The position numbers were made by a program, and so were the translations under genes. The notes under the pieces were generated by a model. The model searched no databases. It had not been told where the DNA came from and was given only the letters and a program-made list of their open reading frames with translations. From an uncultured Lachnospiraceae bacterium (lineage in GTDB: Bacteria > Bacillota > Clostridia > Lachnospirales > Lachnospiraceae), in assembly GCA_945492935.1 (NCBI GenBank), contig CALYVE010000005.1:1-22628 (forward strand): DNA of 22,628 bases, written 5' to 3'. Below, one piece after another: positions 1-8,267 of this stretch; within the stretch, counting starts at the first letter, position 1; each line of letters opens with the position of its first letter.

Positions 1-16
1 ACAAAAAGCTACGTCC

Positions 17-1066
17 CTAAAACTGTTCCAGAAATGTATTGACAAGCAAATCGTTTTGCTTTGGATTCATAAAGGAGAATCGGATGAACCGTTCATCCAG
101 GCCATGAATATCGCTGCAGTCCCGGACAATCAGTCCTTTGAGCTTGCAAACTTCCGCAATCTTTGCAGCTGAAATGCCCGGCTTTAAAATCTGAACAAGT
201 GCAAAGTTTGCATATGGCTTGTAAATCTTAACGTTCTTATTTGTAGAAACCGCGGAATAAATGAGATTGCGTTCGGTATGTATTTGGGAACGGGACTCTG
301 AAATGTATCCGCTATCCGCAAACATGCATGTACATGCGGTGGTAGTAAGGGTTGAGATGCTGTTTGGTGTTGTTGTGAGGCCTACGATAGATAAAAGCTC
401 AGCATTGTTCATGAGTGCATAAGCAAAACGAAGACCCGGAACCGCAAAGAATTTTGATACGCTGCGGAATACTGCAAGATTGTCAAACAGATCAATCAAC
501 GTTGTGGCAGTAATGTCCTTGTAGTCATCCGCGAATTCAATATACATTTCGTCAATAATTACAAAAATTCCTTTGGCTGCGCACGCATTTACAATTGTCT
601 CGATATCCTCGCGGCTGATAATCTGCGAGGTTGGATTGTTCGGATTACCAAAAATAAGTAAGTCAATCGACGAATCAAGGTTGCTGATAAGGTCATCGGC
701 ATCAAGACGGTAGTCCTTTGACTCGTCCAGCTCGTAGCCGATTTTTTCGCATCCGAAAATGTCAAGGACATGCTCGTACTCCGAACAGGAAGGAACAAGC
801 ACCATCGCTTTTTTTACTCCAATCAACGGAATAAAAAGGCGAAGTAAATCAGAGGAACCTGTGCCAAGAACAACCTGCTCGGGTTTGTTGCCTGTATAAT
901 TGGCAACAGCGGTCTTGAGCGTCTGGTAATCGTCCGGATAATGACCGATGCTTGTAAGATTTTCCCCAAGTGCTTTAAGAACGGATTCCGGAATGCCGAG
1001 CGGATTCAGGTTCTGATTGAATAATACGGTTTCGTATTGCTCGAGGCGTAATTGATTTTTGCTCAT
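17..1066 (-). CDS. PLP-dependent class I/II aminotransferase, HisC-like
   Basis: A 349-aa fold-type I PLP enzyme, complete in the window. Visible family landmarks are the NPNNPT motif (residues 141-146), the DEMY segment with Asp172 and Tyr175 that contact the cofactor, the SVSK segment whose Lys205 should form the Schiff base, Arg213 nearby, and a C-terminal Arg329 in an IRFSF context that would bind the substrate carboxylate or phosphate. Size and motifs fit the histidinol-phosphate aminotransferase / threonine-phosphate decarboxylase (CobD) group. From sequence alone I cannot choose between histidine biosynthesis, cobalamin biosynthesis or another amino-acid transamination, so no symbol is given. 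The start is supported by an AGGGGG ribosome binding site a few bases upstream on the minus strand. It is transcribed away from the DUF5717-like operon. The gene ends 16 bases from the window edge, so its downstream neighbour is unseen. Confidence 0.85.
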   Translation of the reverse strand: MSKNQLRLEQYETVLFNQNLNPLGIPESVLKALGENLTSIGHYPDDYQTLKTAVANYTGNKPEQVVLGTGSSDLLRLFIPLIGVKKAMVLVPSCSEYEHVLDIFGCEKIGYELDESKDYRLDADDLISNLDSSIDLLIFGNPNNPTSQIISREDIETIVNACAAKGIFVIIDEMYIEFADDYKDITATTLIDLFDNLAVFRSVSKFFAVPGLRFAYALMNNAELLSIVGLTTTPNSISTLTTTACTCMFADSGYISESRSQIHTERNLIYSAVSTNKNVKIYKPYANFALVQILKPGISAAKIAEVCKLKGLIVRDCSDIHGLDERFIRFSFMNPKQNDLLVNTFLEQF

Positions 1067-1109
1067 ATAATAAATCCCCCTTGGTAAAAATGAATTTTTT
1101 TATTTCTCT

Positions 1110-1137
1110 TTTATATTTCTGACGAATCTGTTATAAT
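1110..1137 (+). promoter_or_regulatory. putative sigma-A promoter of the DUF5717-like operon
   Basis: A perfect TATAAT -10 box lies at 1132-1137. A poor -35 match (TTTATA, 1110-1115) sits 16 bases upstream. The expected start near 1144 would leave a leader of about 130 bases before the ATG at 1278. This is the only good -10 in the 211-base divergent region on this strand. I saw no convincing promoter for the aminotransferase on the other strand. Confidence 0.5.
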
Positions 1138-1156
1138 CTATTCTGTGTAATTATCT

Positions 1157-1175
1157 TTATGGTATATTGCCATAA
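1157..1175. promoter_or_regulatory. inverted repeat, possible operator
   Basis: Six-base perfect arms TTATGG (1157-1162) and CCATAA (1170-1175) are separated by 7 bases. The element starts about 20 bases downstream of the TATAAT box, where a repressor or a leader hairpin could act on the operon. It is short and could be chance in this AT-rich stretch. Confidence 0.3.
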
Positions 1176-1266
1176 CTATCATTACCATTATTATATGTTG
1201 GTATTTTGAGAATAGCAAGACAAAAAACAACAGTTGAAACAAATAGATTTGTCCGCTATGACGGAC

Positions 1267-1272
1267 AGGAGG
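1267..1272 (+). promoter_or_regulatory. ribosome binding site that sets the start of the 1188-aa protein
   Basis: AGGAGG ends five bases before ATG 1278. The reading frame stays open upstream to a TTG at 1206, but that codon has no ribosome binding site, so the ATG is preferred. Confidence 0.85.
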
Positions 1273-1277
1273 AACGT

Positions 1278-4200
1278 ATGAAGGGTATTGTAGAACATTA
1301 CGCGAAGGGTGAATTTCAGGTTGACAGACCTGAGGTTGAGATTTCCGAATCGTTCTTAAAACTGAATATTGAGTCGGGTACAGTTTACGAGGGTAGCTTT
1401 AATGTTAGCAGCACAAATGACCATGTGATTAAGGCGGTTGTGTACGATAGCAGATATTTGCTTCGTTTTGACAATCATACATATATTAACCGTAAATTTG
1501 ACGTGAAATACACATTTGACGCAACCTGTCTGGAAGCAGGTAAGAGTTACAAGGGTCATATTAGTATTATTACCGATGGCGGAGAATTCAAAATTCCTTA
1601 TGCCGTTGATATCACGACACCATATGTGAAGTTTGGTGATCAAAAAATCGATGACCTGTTCAAATTCGCAACCCTTGCCGAAAGTAATTGGGGCGAAGCT
1701 GCCAAGGTGTTTGTACGTGATGATTTCAAACGTACCTTTATCAATCGTGATCCAATCGTAAAGCGTATTTACGGAAGCCTTCTCGAAAGCCAGTCTGTCA
1801 ATCAGGCGTTGGAGGAGTTCCTCGTTTATGTACACAAAAAGCGTGCACTCACATTGTCAGTAGCCAAGGCGAAGATAAATGTCGAGATGCCGACAGAGCT
1901 TTCAAAGATTTCAATCGATATCAGCAAGAATACATGGGGCTTCACAAATTCGACCGTGAAGTCAATGGCAGACTTTTTGATTCCTGCCAAGAAGAGCATC
2001 ACAAGCTCAGATTTCTGCGGAAATATGTTCTCGCTTGAGGTACTCATTTCACCGGAAAATGTTCCGGATGGCGTCAATACCGGACGTATCGTAATTTCGA
2101 ATATTTATCAGACGATTGAGATTGACATTATTTTGTCAAAGCCGCAGTCAAAGCAGACCGTATCGCCACGTGCAGCGAATAAGAACCACATGATCAAGAC
2201 AAACCTGACAAAGCTTGTTCATGCATATCTTGATTACCGTATGGATAACCTTCCTTTGAAGGAATATGTAGCGCGTTCGCTGTTTGCTTTTGGCAATTTG
2301 TCGCGTTATGTTCCGGAGGAGGATTTGTATCGTCTCGGCACAATGCATATGTATATCATGCAGGGCGAATACGAGCGCGTAGAGCAGGAGTTTCTTCGTA
2401 TTGAGGCGGATGTTGACAATTCCAATATGGGAAACCGTCAGCTTTGCTATTACGAATACCTCAAGGCGATGGTTAAGAAGGATCCGGAGTCAATCGAGCA
2501 TGCACGCAATTTAATTAAGCGGAATTTCCGTACACAGGAAGACAAAATTTTCTATTTCTGGCTTTTGCTCTTTGTAGATGATTCCTATTTGGATGATCAG
2601 GGTGCTTTGTATCGCGAGATTGTTGCGTTGTATGAAGCAGGCTACAACAGCAGCATTATGTACCTCGAGCTTTGTGAAATCTTGAACAACAACCCATTGC
2701 TGCTCAAGAAAATAACAGGCCTTGAGCTTACGGCTTTACGCTGGGGTATCCGTCATCATTATATGTCAGAGGAAGTCATCGAGGAGTTTATTCGTCTGGC
2801 AGGTGCGTTCAAGCAGTTTGATCCACAGATTTTCGGTTTGCTTGAGGCTATTTATGACAAAAATAAAAATGTTGAGGTGCTTCGAAGCATCTGTGCACTT
2901 TTGATTGGTGCAAACAAGCTTGACAATAAATATCACCGGTTCTACCGCGATGCAGTTGAGAATTCCCTGAAGTTTATTGGTCTTAACGAGTGCTTTGTAA
3001 AGAGTATGAATTTCAAGCGCTATGACCTGATTCCGCAGTCGGTTCTTATGTATCTGAACTACAAGAATACACTTTCGGAGCAGGAGCTTGCGTACCTTTA
3101 TGCCAATGTCATATACAACAAGGCACAGCATATGAAGGTATATCATGAGTACTGCACAACGATGCAGGACTTTATGGAGACGATGATCATTAAGGGCAAG
3201 GTTAGCGATGATCTGACTGTAATTTACGATGAATTTCTTGATCCGGAGACCGTCAGTCCGCTTTATGCCGGGAAGCTTATTAACATTATTTTCAGACGTA
3301 AAATTGTCTGCTTTAACAAGGGCGTCCGTGCGGTTATCGTTACGCATCAGGAGCTCGAGGAGGAACAGCGCGTTCCGATTGTTGACGGGGAAGCCTATGT
3401 TGAGATTCTTTCAAATGAAGCATCCATTATTTTTGAGGATGCGGAGGGTAACCGTTATGCAGGTTCCATTCCTTATCGATTAGAGCGTATAGTAGACGAG
3501 AAGGCTTATCTCGGCATTTGCTGCAAATACAGCCCAAGAGATTACCGCGTGCTTCTTAACAATTACAAGGCGCTTGGCGATTTTACGTACAAGAAGGCGA
3601 TTGAGGTAAATGCGGCAAGAGATATTGTCAGCTGCGAGGAGATTTCTTATGACTACAAGCAGCAGGCATACCTCAATATTATTGAGTATTATCACGAAAA
3701 TCTGGATGCTGATGTACTGACAAAGTACCTCGGCAAATTAGATATTGAATATTTGAACCACGCAAATGCGCGTACAATGATTGCATATCTTGTCGATATG
3801 AATATGTTTGACAAGGCATTTCAGGCTGTAAAGCTTTACGGCTTTGATGAGATTGATTCGGAGGAGCTGTATCGACTTGCCGATTACGGTGTCGAGGATT
3901 CAAATGGCTTCCTCAATGAGGATTTGCTTGCAATCTGTGTACACCTTTACAAGATGGGTAAAGTAAATGAGCGTATGCTTGTTTATATTATGAACAACTT
4001 CAAGGGGGATTTGGATGAGCTTGCAACGTTGTTCAAGACTGCACGAAATCGTGTGCGCGACGTATCGCTTCTTGCGGAAAATACGCTTGCACAGTCGATG
4101 TTTGCGATGGGCAATACGGAATACATTTTTGATATTTTTTCAGCTTATTACAGTGGACGAAGCAGAGGACTTGTTGTCAAGGCATTCCTTCGTTTTGCAG

Positions 4201-4844
4201 CACGCAACTATTTGATTTTAGACGTGCAGACACCGGGTAACATCTTTGACTGTCTATACCTTGAGATTAAGAAGGGCAATATTGACGATGAGATTTCGCG
4301 TATGGCGTTGCTTCATCATTTCTCAAAGCTCGATCGATATACAGACGATCAGCGTGAGTGGATTTCTGAGACCGTCGGCAAATTCATGGATGCGGGTAAG
4401 GTGCTTCCGTTCTACAAGAGCTTTGCTTCCTTTATCAAGCTGCCGCAGGATGTATTCCTTAAGACATACCTGATTTATAAGAGTGATCCGGACAAAAATG
4501 TCTCTGTCCGCTATGCCTTTGACACAGGCTCAAGACAGTCACTCACGTATAAGACAGGTCGCTTGGATGAGATGATTCCGGGCATGTATGTAAAGGAATT
4601 CGTTGTATTCCACGGTGAGCGTCTTGTTTATAATGTCGACGATGATATGCTTGGAACTGCATATGTTGTAGAGAGCGAATCGCTCAAGACAAAAGCATTC
4701 AACCGCAAGGATCGAAGTCGATTTGAAATTATTAACAGCATGCTTGTGAACCAGGAAATGCGTGAAGATAATGAATTGTTGGAGAGCCTGGATGTTTACT
4801 TAAATACCGTACATCTTTTTGAGGAAAACTTATCAATTCTGTAG
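1278..4844 (+). CDS. DUF5717-like large beta-sandwich / alpha-solenoid protein
   Basis: A 1188-aa protein of unknown function, starting at ATG 1278 behind a consensus AGGAGG. Its N-terminus (MKGIVEHYAKGEF) and length match my memory of the DUF5717 family of Lachnospiraceae. The domain plan read from the sequence is a first beta-rich Ig-like segment (about 1-112), a helical linker (about 115-190), a second beta-rich segment (about 196-287), then a long helical region with the periodicity of TPR-like solenoids (about 305-1070). The solenoid is interrupted by a beta-rich patch near 700-745, and another short beta-rich stretch follows near 1073-1130. There is no signal peptide and no transmembrane segment, so it is probably cytoplasmic. 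It is first in a four-gene operon, with the Hsp70-like gene starting 18 bases after its stop. The architecture suggests a scaffold or client-binding protein for that partner; this is inference. Confidence 0.85.
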   Translation: MKGIVEHYAKGEFQVDRPEVEISESFLKLNIESGTVYEGSFNVSSTNDHVIKAVVYDSRYLLRFDNHTYINRKFDVKYTFDATCLEAGKSYKGHISIITDGGEFKIPYAVDITTPYVKFGDQKIDDLFKFATLAESNWGEAAKVFVRDDFKRTFINRDPIVKRIYGSLLESQSVNQALEEFLVYVHKKRALTLSVAKAKINVEMPTELSKISIDISKNTWGFTNSTVKSMADFLIPAKKSITSSDFCGNMFSLEVLISPENVPDGVNTGRIVISNIYQTIEIDIILSKPQSKQTVSPRAANKNHMIKTNLTKLVHAYLDYRMDNLPLKEYVARSLFAFGNLSRYVPEEDLYRLGTMHMYIMQGEYERVEQEFLRIEADVDNSNMGNRQLCYYEYLKAMVKKDPESIEHARNLIKRNFRTQEDKIFYFWLLLFVDDSYLDDQGALYREIVALYEAGYNSSIMYLELCEILNNNPLLLKKITGLELTALRWGIRHHYMSEEVIEEFIRLAGAFKQFDPQIFGLLEAIYDKNKNVEVLRSICALLIGANKLDNKYHRFYRDAVENSLKFIGLNECFVKSMNFKRYDLIPQSVLMYLNYKNTLSEQELAYLYANVIYNKAQHMKVYHEYCTTMQDFMETMIIKGKVSDDLTVIYDEFLDPETVSPLYAGKLINIIFRRKIVCFNKGVRAVIVTHQELEEEQRVPIVDGEAYVEILSNEASIIFEDAEGNRYAGSIPYRLERIVDEKAYLGICCKYSPRDYRVLLNNYKALGDFTYKKAIEVNAARDIVSCEEISYDYKQQAYLNIIEYYHENLDADVLTKYLGKLDIEYLNHANARTMIAYLVDMNMFDKAFQAVKLYGFDEIDSEELYRLADYGVEDSNGFLNEDLLAICVHLYKMGKVNERMLVYIMNNFKGDLDELATLFKTARNRVRDVSLLAENTLAQSMFAMGNTEYIFDIFSAYYSGRSRGLVVKAFLRFAARNYLILDVQTPGNIFDCLYLEIKKGNIDDEISRMALLHHFSKLDRYTDDQREWISETVGKFMDAGKVLPFYKSFASFIKLPQDVFLKTYLIYKSDPDKNVSVRYAFDTGSRQSLTYKTGRLDEMIPGMYVKEFVVFHGERLVYNVDDDMLGTAYVVESESLKTKAFNRKDRSRFEIINSMLVNQEMREDNELLESLDVYLNTVHLFEENLSIL

Positions 4845-4862
4845 ATTACTTAGGAGGTCGTC

Positions 4863-6116
4863 ATGGCAGAATCATATTACATAGGACTGGACTTGTGTTC
4901 GGACTCTACACAGATTAGTTATTATAACGATATCAAACGTGAGCCGGAGACAGTAAACCAATTGAATAACAAAGAAACCTACATGATGCCAAATATTTTG
5001 TTTTACAGTGAGAGCACTGGTGACTGGTACGTCGGTTCGGAAGCGTCAGAAGCGCGTTTTAAGGAGGACGGTGTGATTTTGGATGCCTTGTTCCAAAAGG
5101 CGGCCAGCGAGGAGTCGGTTGAGGTTGGAGGAATGAGATACACGTATCGTCAGCTGTTCCTTCTGATGATGAAAATGCATATCGATTCGTTTCTCTATCG
5201 TTATGAAGGCGCTGTCGTAAAGCGTCTTGTCATTACGATTCCGGAATACAATAAGGACATGTTCCGCGTGCTTTCGGAGTTTCACAAGGAGCTTGGAATC
5301 GACGCGGATGCGGTTGAGATTACAAGCCATTTGGACAGTGGTCTTTATTATATTTTTAATCAGGACAGTGATCTTTGGGTGAACAGTGTCGCCTTGTTTG
5401 ACTATAATGCGGATGGTTTGAATTATTATCGAATTGATATTTCGAGAGGGAAAGAGCCGGAAGTAATCAGCGTGACACATGAGGATTACACGGCACAGTT
5501 TAACCTGGCACTTTTTGGCGGCGACAATATTCTGATGGATGCTACCTTTGCAAAAATTGTTGATTATGAGATGAAGAAAACATACATTTCATCTGTATTT
5601 TTGACAGGACTCGGATTTTCGGAGAAATGGATGAATAAGTCGCGTTCGATTCTTTTGCAGGGCAGACGGGTGTTTGCCGGTCAGAACATTTATACGAAGG
5701 GTGCCTGCTATAAAGCCGTTGGTGGCGAGTACGAGGAGTTTTATCACAGATTCTTTGTTGAAACAAAAGAAAATGTCGTATTTGATGTTGGTATTTCAAG
5801 CGGCGATGACGAGGATGAATTCATACCAATCGCACTTGGAGGCAAACAATGGTATAACATCCACGGCAAGATTCATATTATTTTAGATGACACAGATACA
5901 ATTACACTGGTATACAGGAGCAGACGTTCAGAGAAGGAAATTCGCGAGGTTGTAAAGCTTCACGGTATCCCGAAACGTCCGAATAAAACCTCTAAGTTTT
6001 CGGTGGAGGTTGAATTTGAGACACCGAGCAAAGGAGCAGTTATTATCAAGGATTTAGGCTTTGGTAAGTTGTTCCCGACAACAAATAAGATTTACCGTAA
6101 GGAGTTTGAGGTCTAA
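4863..6116 (+). CDS. DUF5716-like protein with Hsp70/actin-fold ATPase domain
   Basis: 417 aa, with AGGAGG (4852-4857) five bases before the ATG. It appears to follow the Hsp70 nucleotide-binding-domain order: a phosphate-1-like strand (YIGLDLCSDS, about 6-15), a strand-loop ITIPEYNKDMF (125-134) resembling the Hsp70 ITVPAYF region, a connect-1-like DSGLYYIFN (158-166), a weak phosphate-2 region FDYNADGLNYY (179-189), an adenosine-like strand FLTGLGF (246-252) and a connect-2-like KGACYKAVGG (279-288). Residues 300-417 are beta-rich, in the place of the Hsp70 substrate-binding beta domain. The normal GGGT glycines of phosphate 2 are missing, so ATP hydrolysis may be lost or altered. It resembles the DUF5716 family, from memory. 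Its stop overlaps the next start by one base. It probably works with the 1188-aa upstream protein; that pairing is inferred from the operon. Confidence 0.8.
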   Translation: MAESYYIGLDLCSDSTQISYYNDIKREPETVNQLNNKETYMMPNILFYSESTGDWYVGSEASEARFKEDGVILDALFQKAASEESVEVGGMRYTYRQLFLLMMKMHIDSFLYRYEGAVVKRLVITIPEYNKDMFRVLSEFHKELGIDADAVEITSHLDSGLYYIFNQDSDLWVNSVALFDYNADGLNYYRIDISRGKEPEVISVTHEDYTAQFNLALFGGDNILMDATFAKIVDYEMKKTYISSVFLTGLGFSEKWMNKSRSILLQGRRVFAGQNIYTKGACYKAVGGEYEEFYHRFFVETKENVVFDVGISSGDDEDEFIPIALGGKQWYNIHGKIHIILDDTDTITLVYRSRRSEKEIREVVKLHGIPKRPNKTSKFSVEVEFETPSKGAVIIKDLGFGKLFPTTNKIYRKEFEV

Positions 6117-6949
6117 TGTCCAAAGTTATATTATGTACAAAAAAAGAGGCGACACACCCTTTCATATTTCTGAATACGAAGGTTGAAATCAGTACCTACG
6201 AGGAATTATGCTTTTACATCTATAACAACACGGTTCTGATTAGTAAATCTGCCCTTTCGGACAAGTTGTTTGACTGGATTCGTGATGAGCTTGGTATGAG
6301 CGAGCTTGCTGCAAAGCTTACGGCGCTTTCGAACAAGACCTCCTATGCACAGGATTTGCTCGTGGAGATTTTGAATGCCGGGGATTACTATGAGCCGGAG
6401 GAAATCGTTACTTATGTCGAGGCATGGCAGAAGTATCGCAAGCTTTCTCCAAGCCAGCGCAAAAAGCTTAAGGCGGACGGATATCTTGGATATCGCAGAT
6501 ATATTAAGGCCGCATCCATTTACGATGAGATTATAGATGATCATCCGGATATTACGGACAATGTGTTTGTCGGCAATGTTTATCACAACCGTGCCGTTGC
6601 AGCAGCAAACAACTTAGATACCTATGATGCAAAACGATTCTTTTTGAAGGCGTATGAGCTGAATGGAAATGAAGATTCCCTGCGCGGTTACTTGATTGTT
6701 TTTGCAGCGGGGAATGACTCGGCGACGATTCGTCAGGAGATTCGAAAATACGATTTGGATGATGAGGATTTTGAAAACCTGATGATTGAGATTGGGGAGT
6801 CTAACGATGACGTTCGCGAGATGACAATTTATTCAATGTTACAGCGTGCGGTTTATAATCGAATGAACAAGGATATGATAGATTACGATAAGCGTATGGA
6901 TATCATTTTGGGACAGCTGAAAGATGAATTCAGAGAGCAGGCGATTTAA
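6116..6949 (+). CDS. hypothetical helical protein with TPR-like segment
   Basis: 277 aa, function not recognised. It begins at the ATG of a TAATG overlap with the Hsp70-like gene, with AAGGAG at 6099-6104, so translation is probably coupled. The first 60 residues are mixed alpha/beta. Residues about 122-190 read like a pair of tetratricopeptide helices (YRRYIKAASIYDEIID, then NRAVAAANNLDTYDAKRFFLKAYEL), a protein-protein interaction fold. The C-terminus is acidic and helical. There is no signal peptide or membrane segment. Its place between the Hsp70-like gene and the membrane gene suggests an adaptor or co-chaperone-like part of the same complex. That role is inference, and a stand-alone function cannot be excluded. 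Confidence 0.75.
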   Translation: MSKVILCTKKEATHPFIFLNTKVEISTYEELCFYIYNNTVLISKSALSDKLFDWIRDELGMSELAAKLTALSNKTSYAQDLLVEILNAGDYYEPEEIVTYVEAWQKYRKLSPSQRKKLKADGYLGYRRYIKAASIYDEIIDDHPDITDNVFVGNVYHNRAVAAANNLDTYDAKRFFLKAYELNGNEDSLRGYLIVFAAGNDSATIRQEIRKYDLDDEDFENLMIEIGESNDDVREMTIYSMLQRAVYNRMNKDMIDYDKRMDIILGQLKDEFREQAI

Positions 6950-8238
6950 TGGGATTTTTTAGCAAACTCAAAGCCTACCTCAATGAAGAGGAGCCGGCAG
7001 AAAAACCAATCGGGGAAACGACGGAGCATGCAGCAGAGGACACTACAGACGATTTGACAGACGAGCCGTCGGCAAAGGGCCGGTTCTCAAAACGCAAAGC
7101 GAAGCGTGCATTGAAGCAGGTGAGCAAAGAGCAGTCTTCCGAACAAATTAGTACACATCCGAAGCACGGCATTTTAGACGAACGTCAGGCGGTGCAGGAT
7201 TTTTGTGAGCAATTAGTTGATGTGACAAATCACATGGAAGAAATCAAAACTGAATATCGAATTGTAACAAACTATTTGACTGATATCCAGAGAATCGAAG
7301 AACTGCCGATTGAGGCAGCAGAAGATATCAATGCAACCGCACAAATGATTTTGCAGTTAGATGCGGACAGGCAGGCTTATTTGGAGTCTGAAAAGCTTCT
7401 TCCGTTAGAGCAGTATAATACGATGGCTGCATATGAGGATGAAGTTTTTGATACAATAAAAAAGTTAAATGAAATGGAAATGCGAGATTCTATGCTTAAG
7501 AGTGATATGGGTCACTTAGAAGGGGAAAAGGAATCTTTAAAATATGTTCGTGCAGACGATGCGGATCGTATTGAACGCCTCCGTGGGGTAATTATTACGA
7601 TCCTTGTGTTATTTATGCTTACAAGTATTGGCTTGTTTGTGTATGCGGCGTCTGCGAAAAAGGCAGTAACTCTTTATGCGCTTGCTGTAGGGGCGTTTGC
7701 TGTCGTCGCTTTTGCGATTGCTTATGCAAGATATGTTGATATTCGCAAGGAAGTAAGAGAGTCGGAGGCGAAGCTGAACCGGGCGATTTCGCTGCTGAAT
7801 AAGGTCAAGGTCAAATATATAAATAACGTCAATACGATGGAATATATTTATCGGAAATATGGTGTTAATTCCTGTAAGGAATTGGAATATCGTAATGAAC
7901 TGTATCAGAAGATGGTTCGCGATGAAAAACGGTTTGACCGTGCAGATAATGATCTTCGAGTCCAGCAGGAGCGTTTGGAGAAAAAGCTTGACCGCATAGG
8001 AGTCAGGGATACGGGTGTATGGCTTAGTCAGGTACATGCGTTTGTTGAACGAAGTGAGCTCACAGGCATTAAACAGGCTCTCATGGAGCGTCGCCGGAAT
8101 TTGAGCAATCGGATGACGATTAGTGAAAAAATTCGTGACAATGCGTGCACGGCATTACGTGCAGCACTGGCAGATAATCCGGGCATGGAGGAAGTCATTA
8201 ACGAATCATTGTCACCACACAATATTGCTGTTAATTAA
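6949..8238 (+). CDS. two-TM coiled-coil membrane protein
   Basis: 429 aa, function not recognised. The start is the ATG of a second TAATG overlap with the gene before it. The N-terminal 70 residues are highly charged (acidic, then Lys/Arg-rich) and probably disordered. Residues about 80-210 are predicted coiled coil rich in Glu, Lys and Leu. Two hydrophobic segments follow (about 213-236 and 241-262), separated only by a short SAKK turn, forming a membrane hairpin. A second coiled-coil block (about 264-400) completes the chain. With so short a loop, both long arms should lie on the same side of the membrane, presumably cytoplasmic. It could tether the preceding soluble Hsp70-like and solenoid proteins to the membrane; this is inference from operon structure. 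Confidence 0.78.
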   Translation: MGFFSKLKAYLNEEEPAEKPIGETTEHAAEDTTDDLTDEPSAKGRFSKRKAKRALKQVSKEQSSEQISTHPKHGILDERQAVQDFCEQLVDVTNHMEEIKTEYRIVTNYLTDIQRIEELPIEAAEDINATAQMILQLDADRQAYLESEKLLPLEQYNTMAAYEDEVFDTIKKLNEMEMRDSMLKSDMGHLEGEKESLKYVRADDADRIERLRGVIITILVLFMLTSIGLFVYAASAKKAVTLYALAVGAFAVVAFAIAYARYVDIRKEVRESEAKLNRAISLLNKVKVKYINNVNTMEYIYRKYGVNSCKELEYRNELYQKMVRDEKRFDRADNDLRVQQERLEKKLDRIGVRDTGVWLSQVHAFVERSELTGIKQALMERRRNLSNRMTISEKIRDNACTALRAALADNPGMEEVINESLSPHNIAVN

Positions 8239-8251
8239 ATTTACATACATT

Positions 8252-8256
8252 GGAGG
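8252..8256 (+). promoter_or_regulatory. ribosome binding site that sets the valS start
   Basis: GGAGG lies 11 bases before ATG 8268. The frame is open back to a TTG at 8250, but that codon would place this site inside the gene, and the family N-terminus begins at MAKELEKTY. Confidence 0.8.
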
Positions 8257-8267
8257 TTTTTTACATC

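Noticed and set aside
1206..1277. TTG start giving a 1212-aa version of the DUF5717-like protein
   Set aside because: No ribosome binding site before TTG 1206, whereas AGGAGG is correctly placed before ATG 1278.
8239..8267. T-box leader for valS
   Set aside because: The gap is far too short and none of the T-box sequence is visible there.
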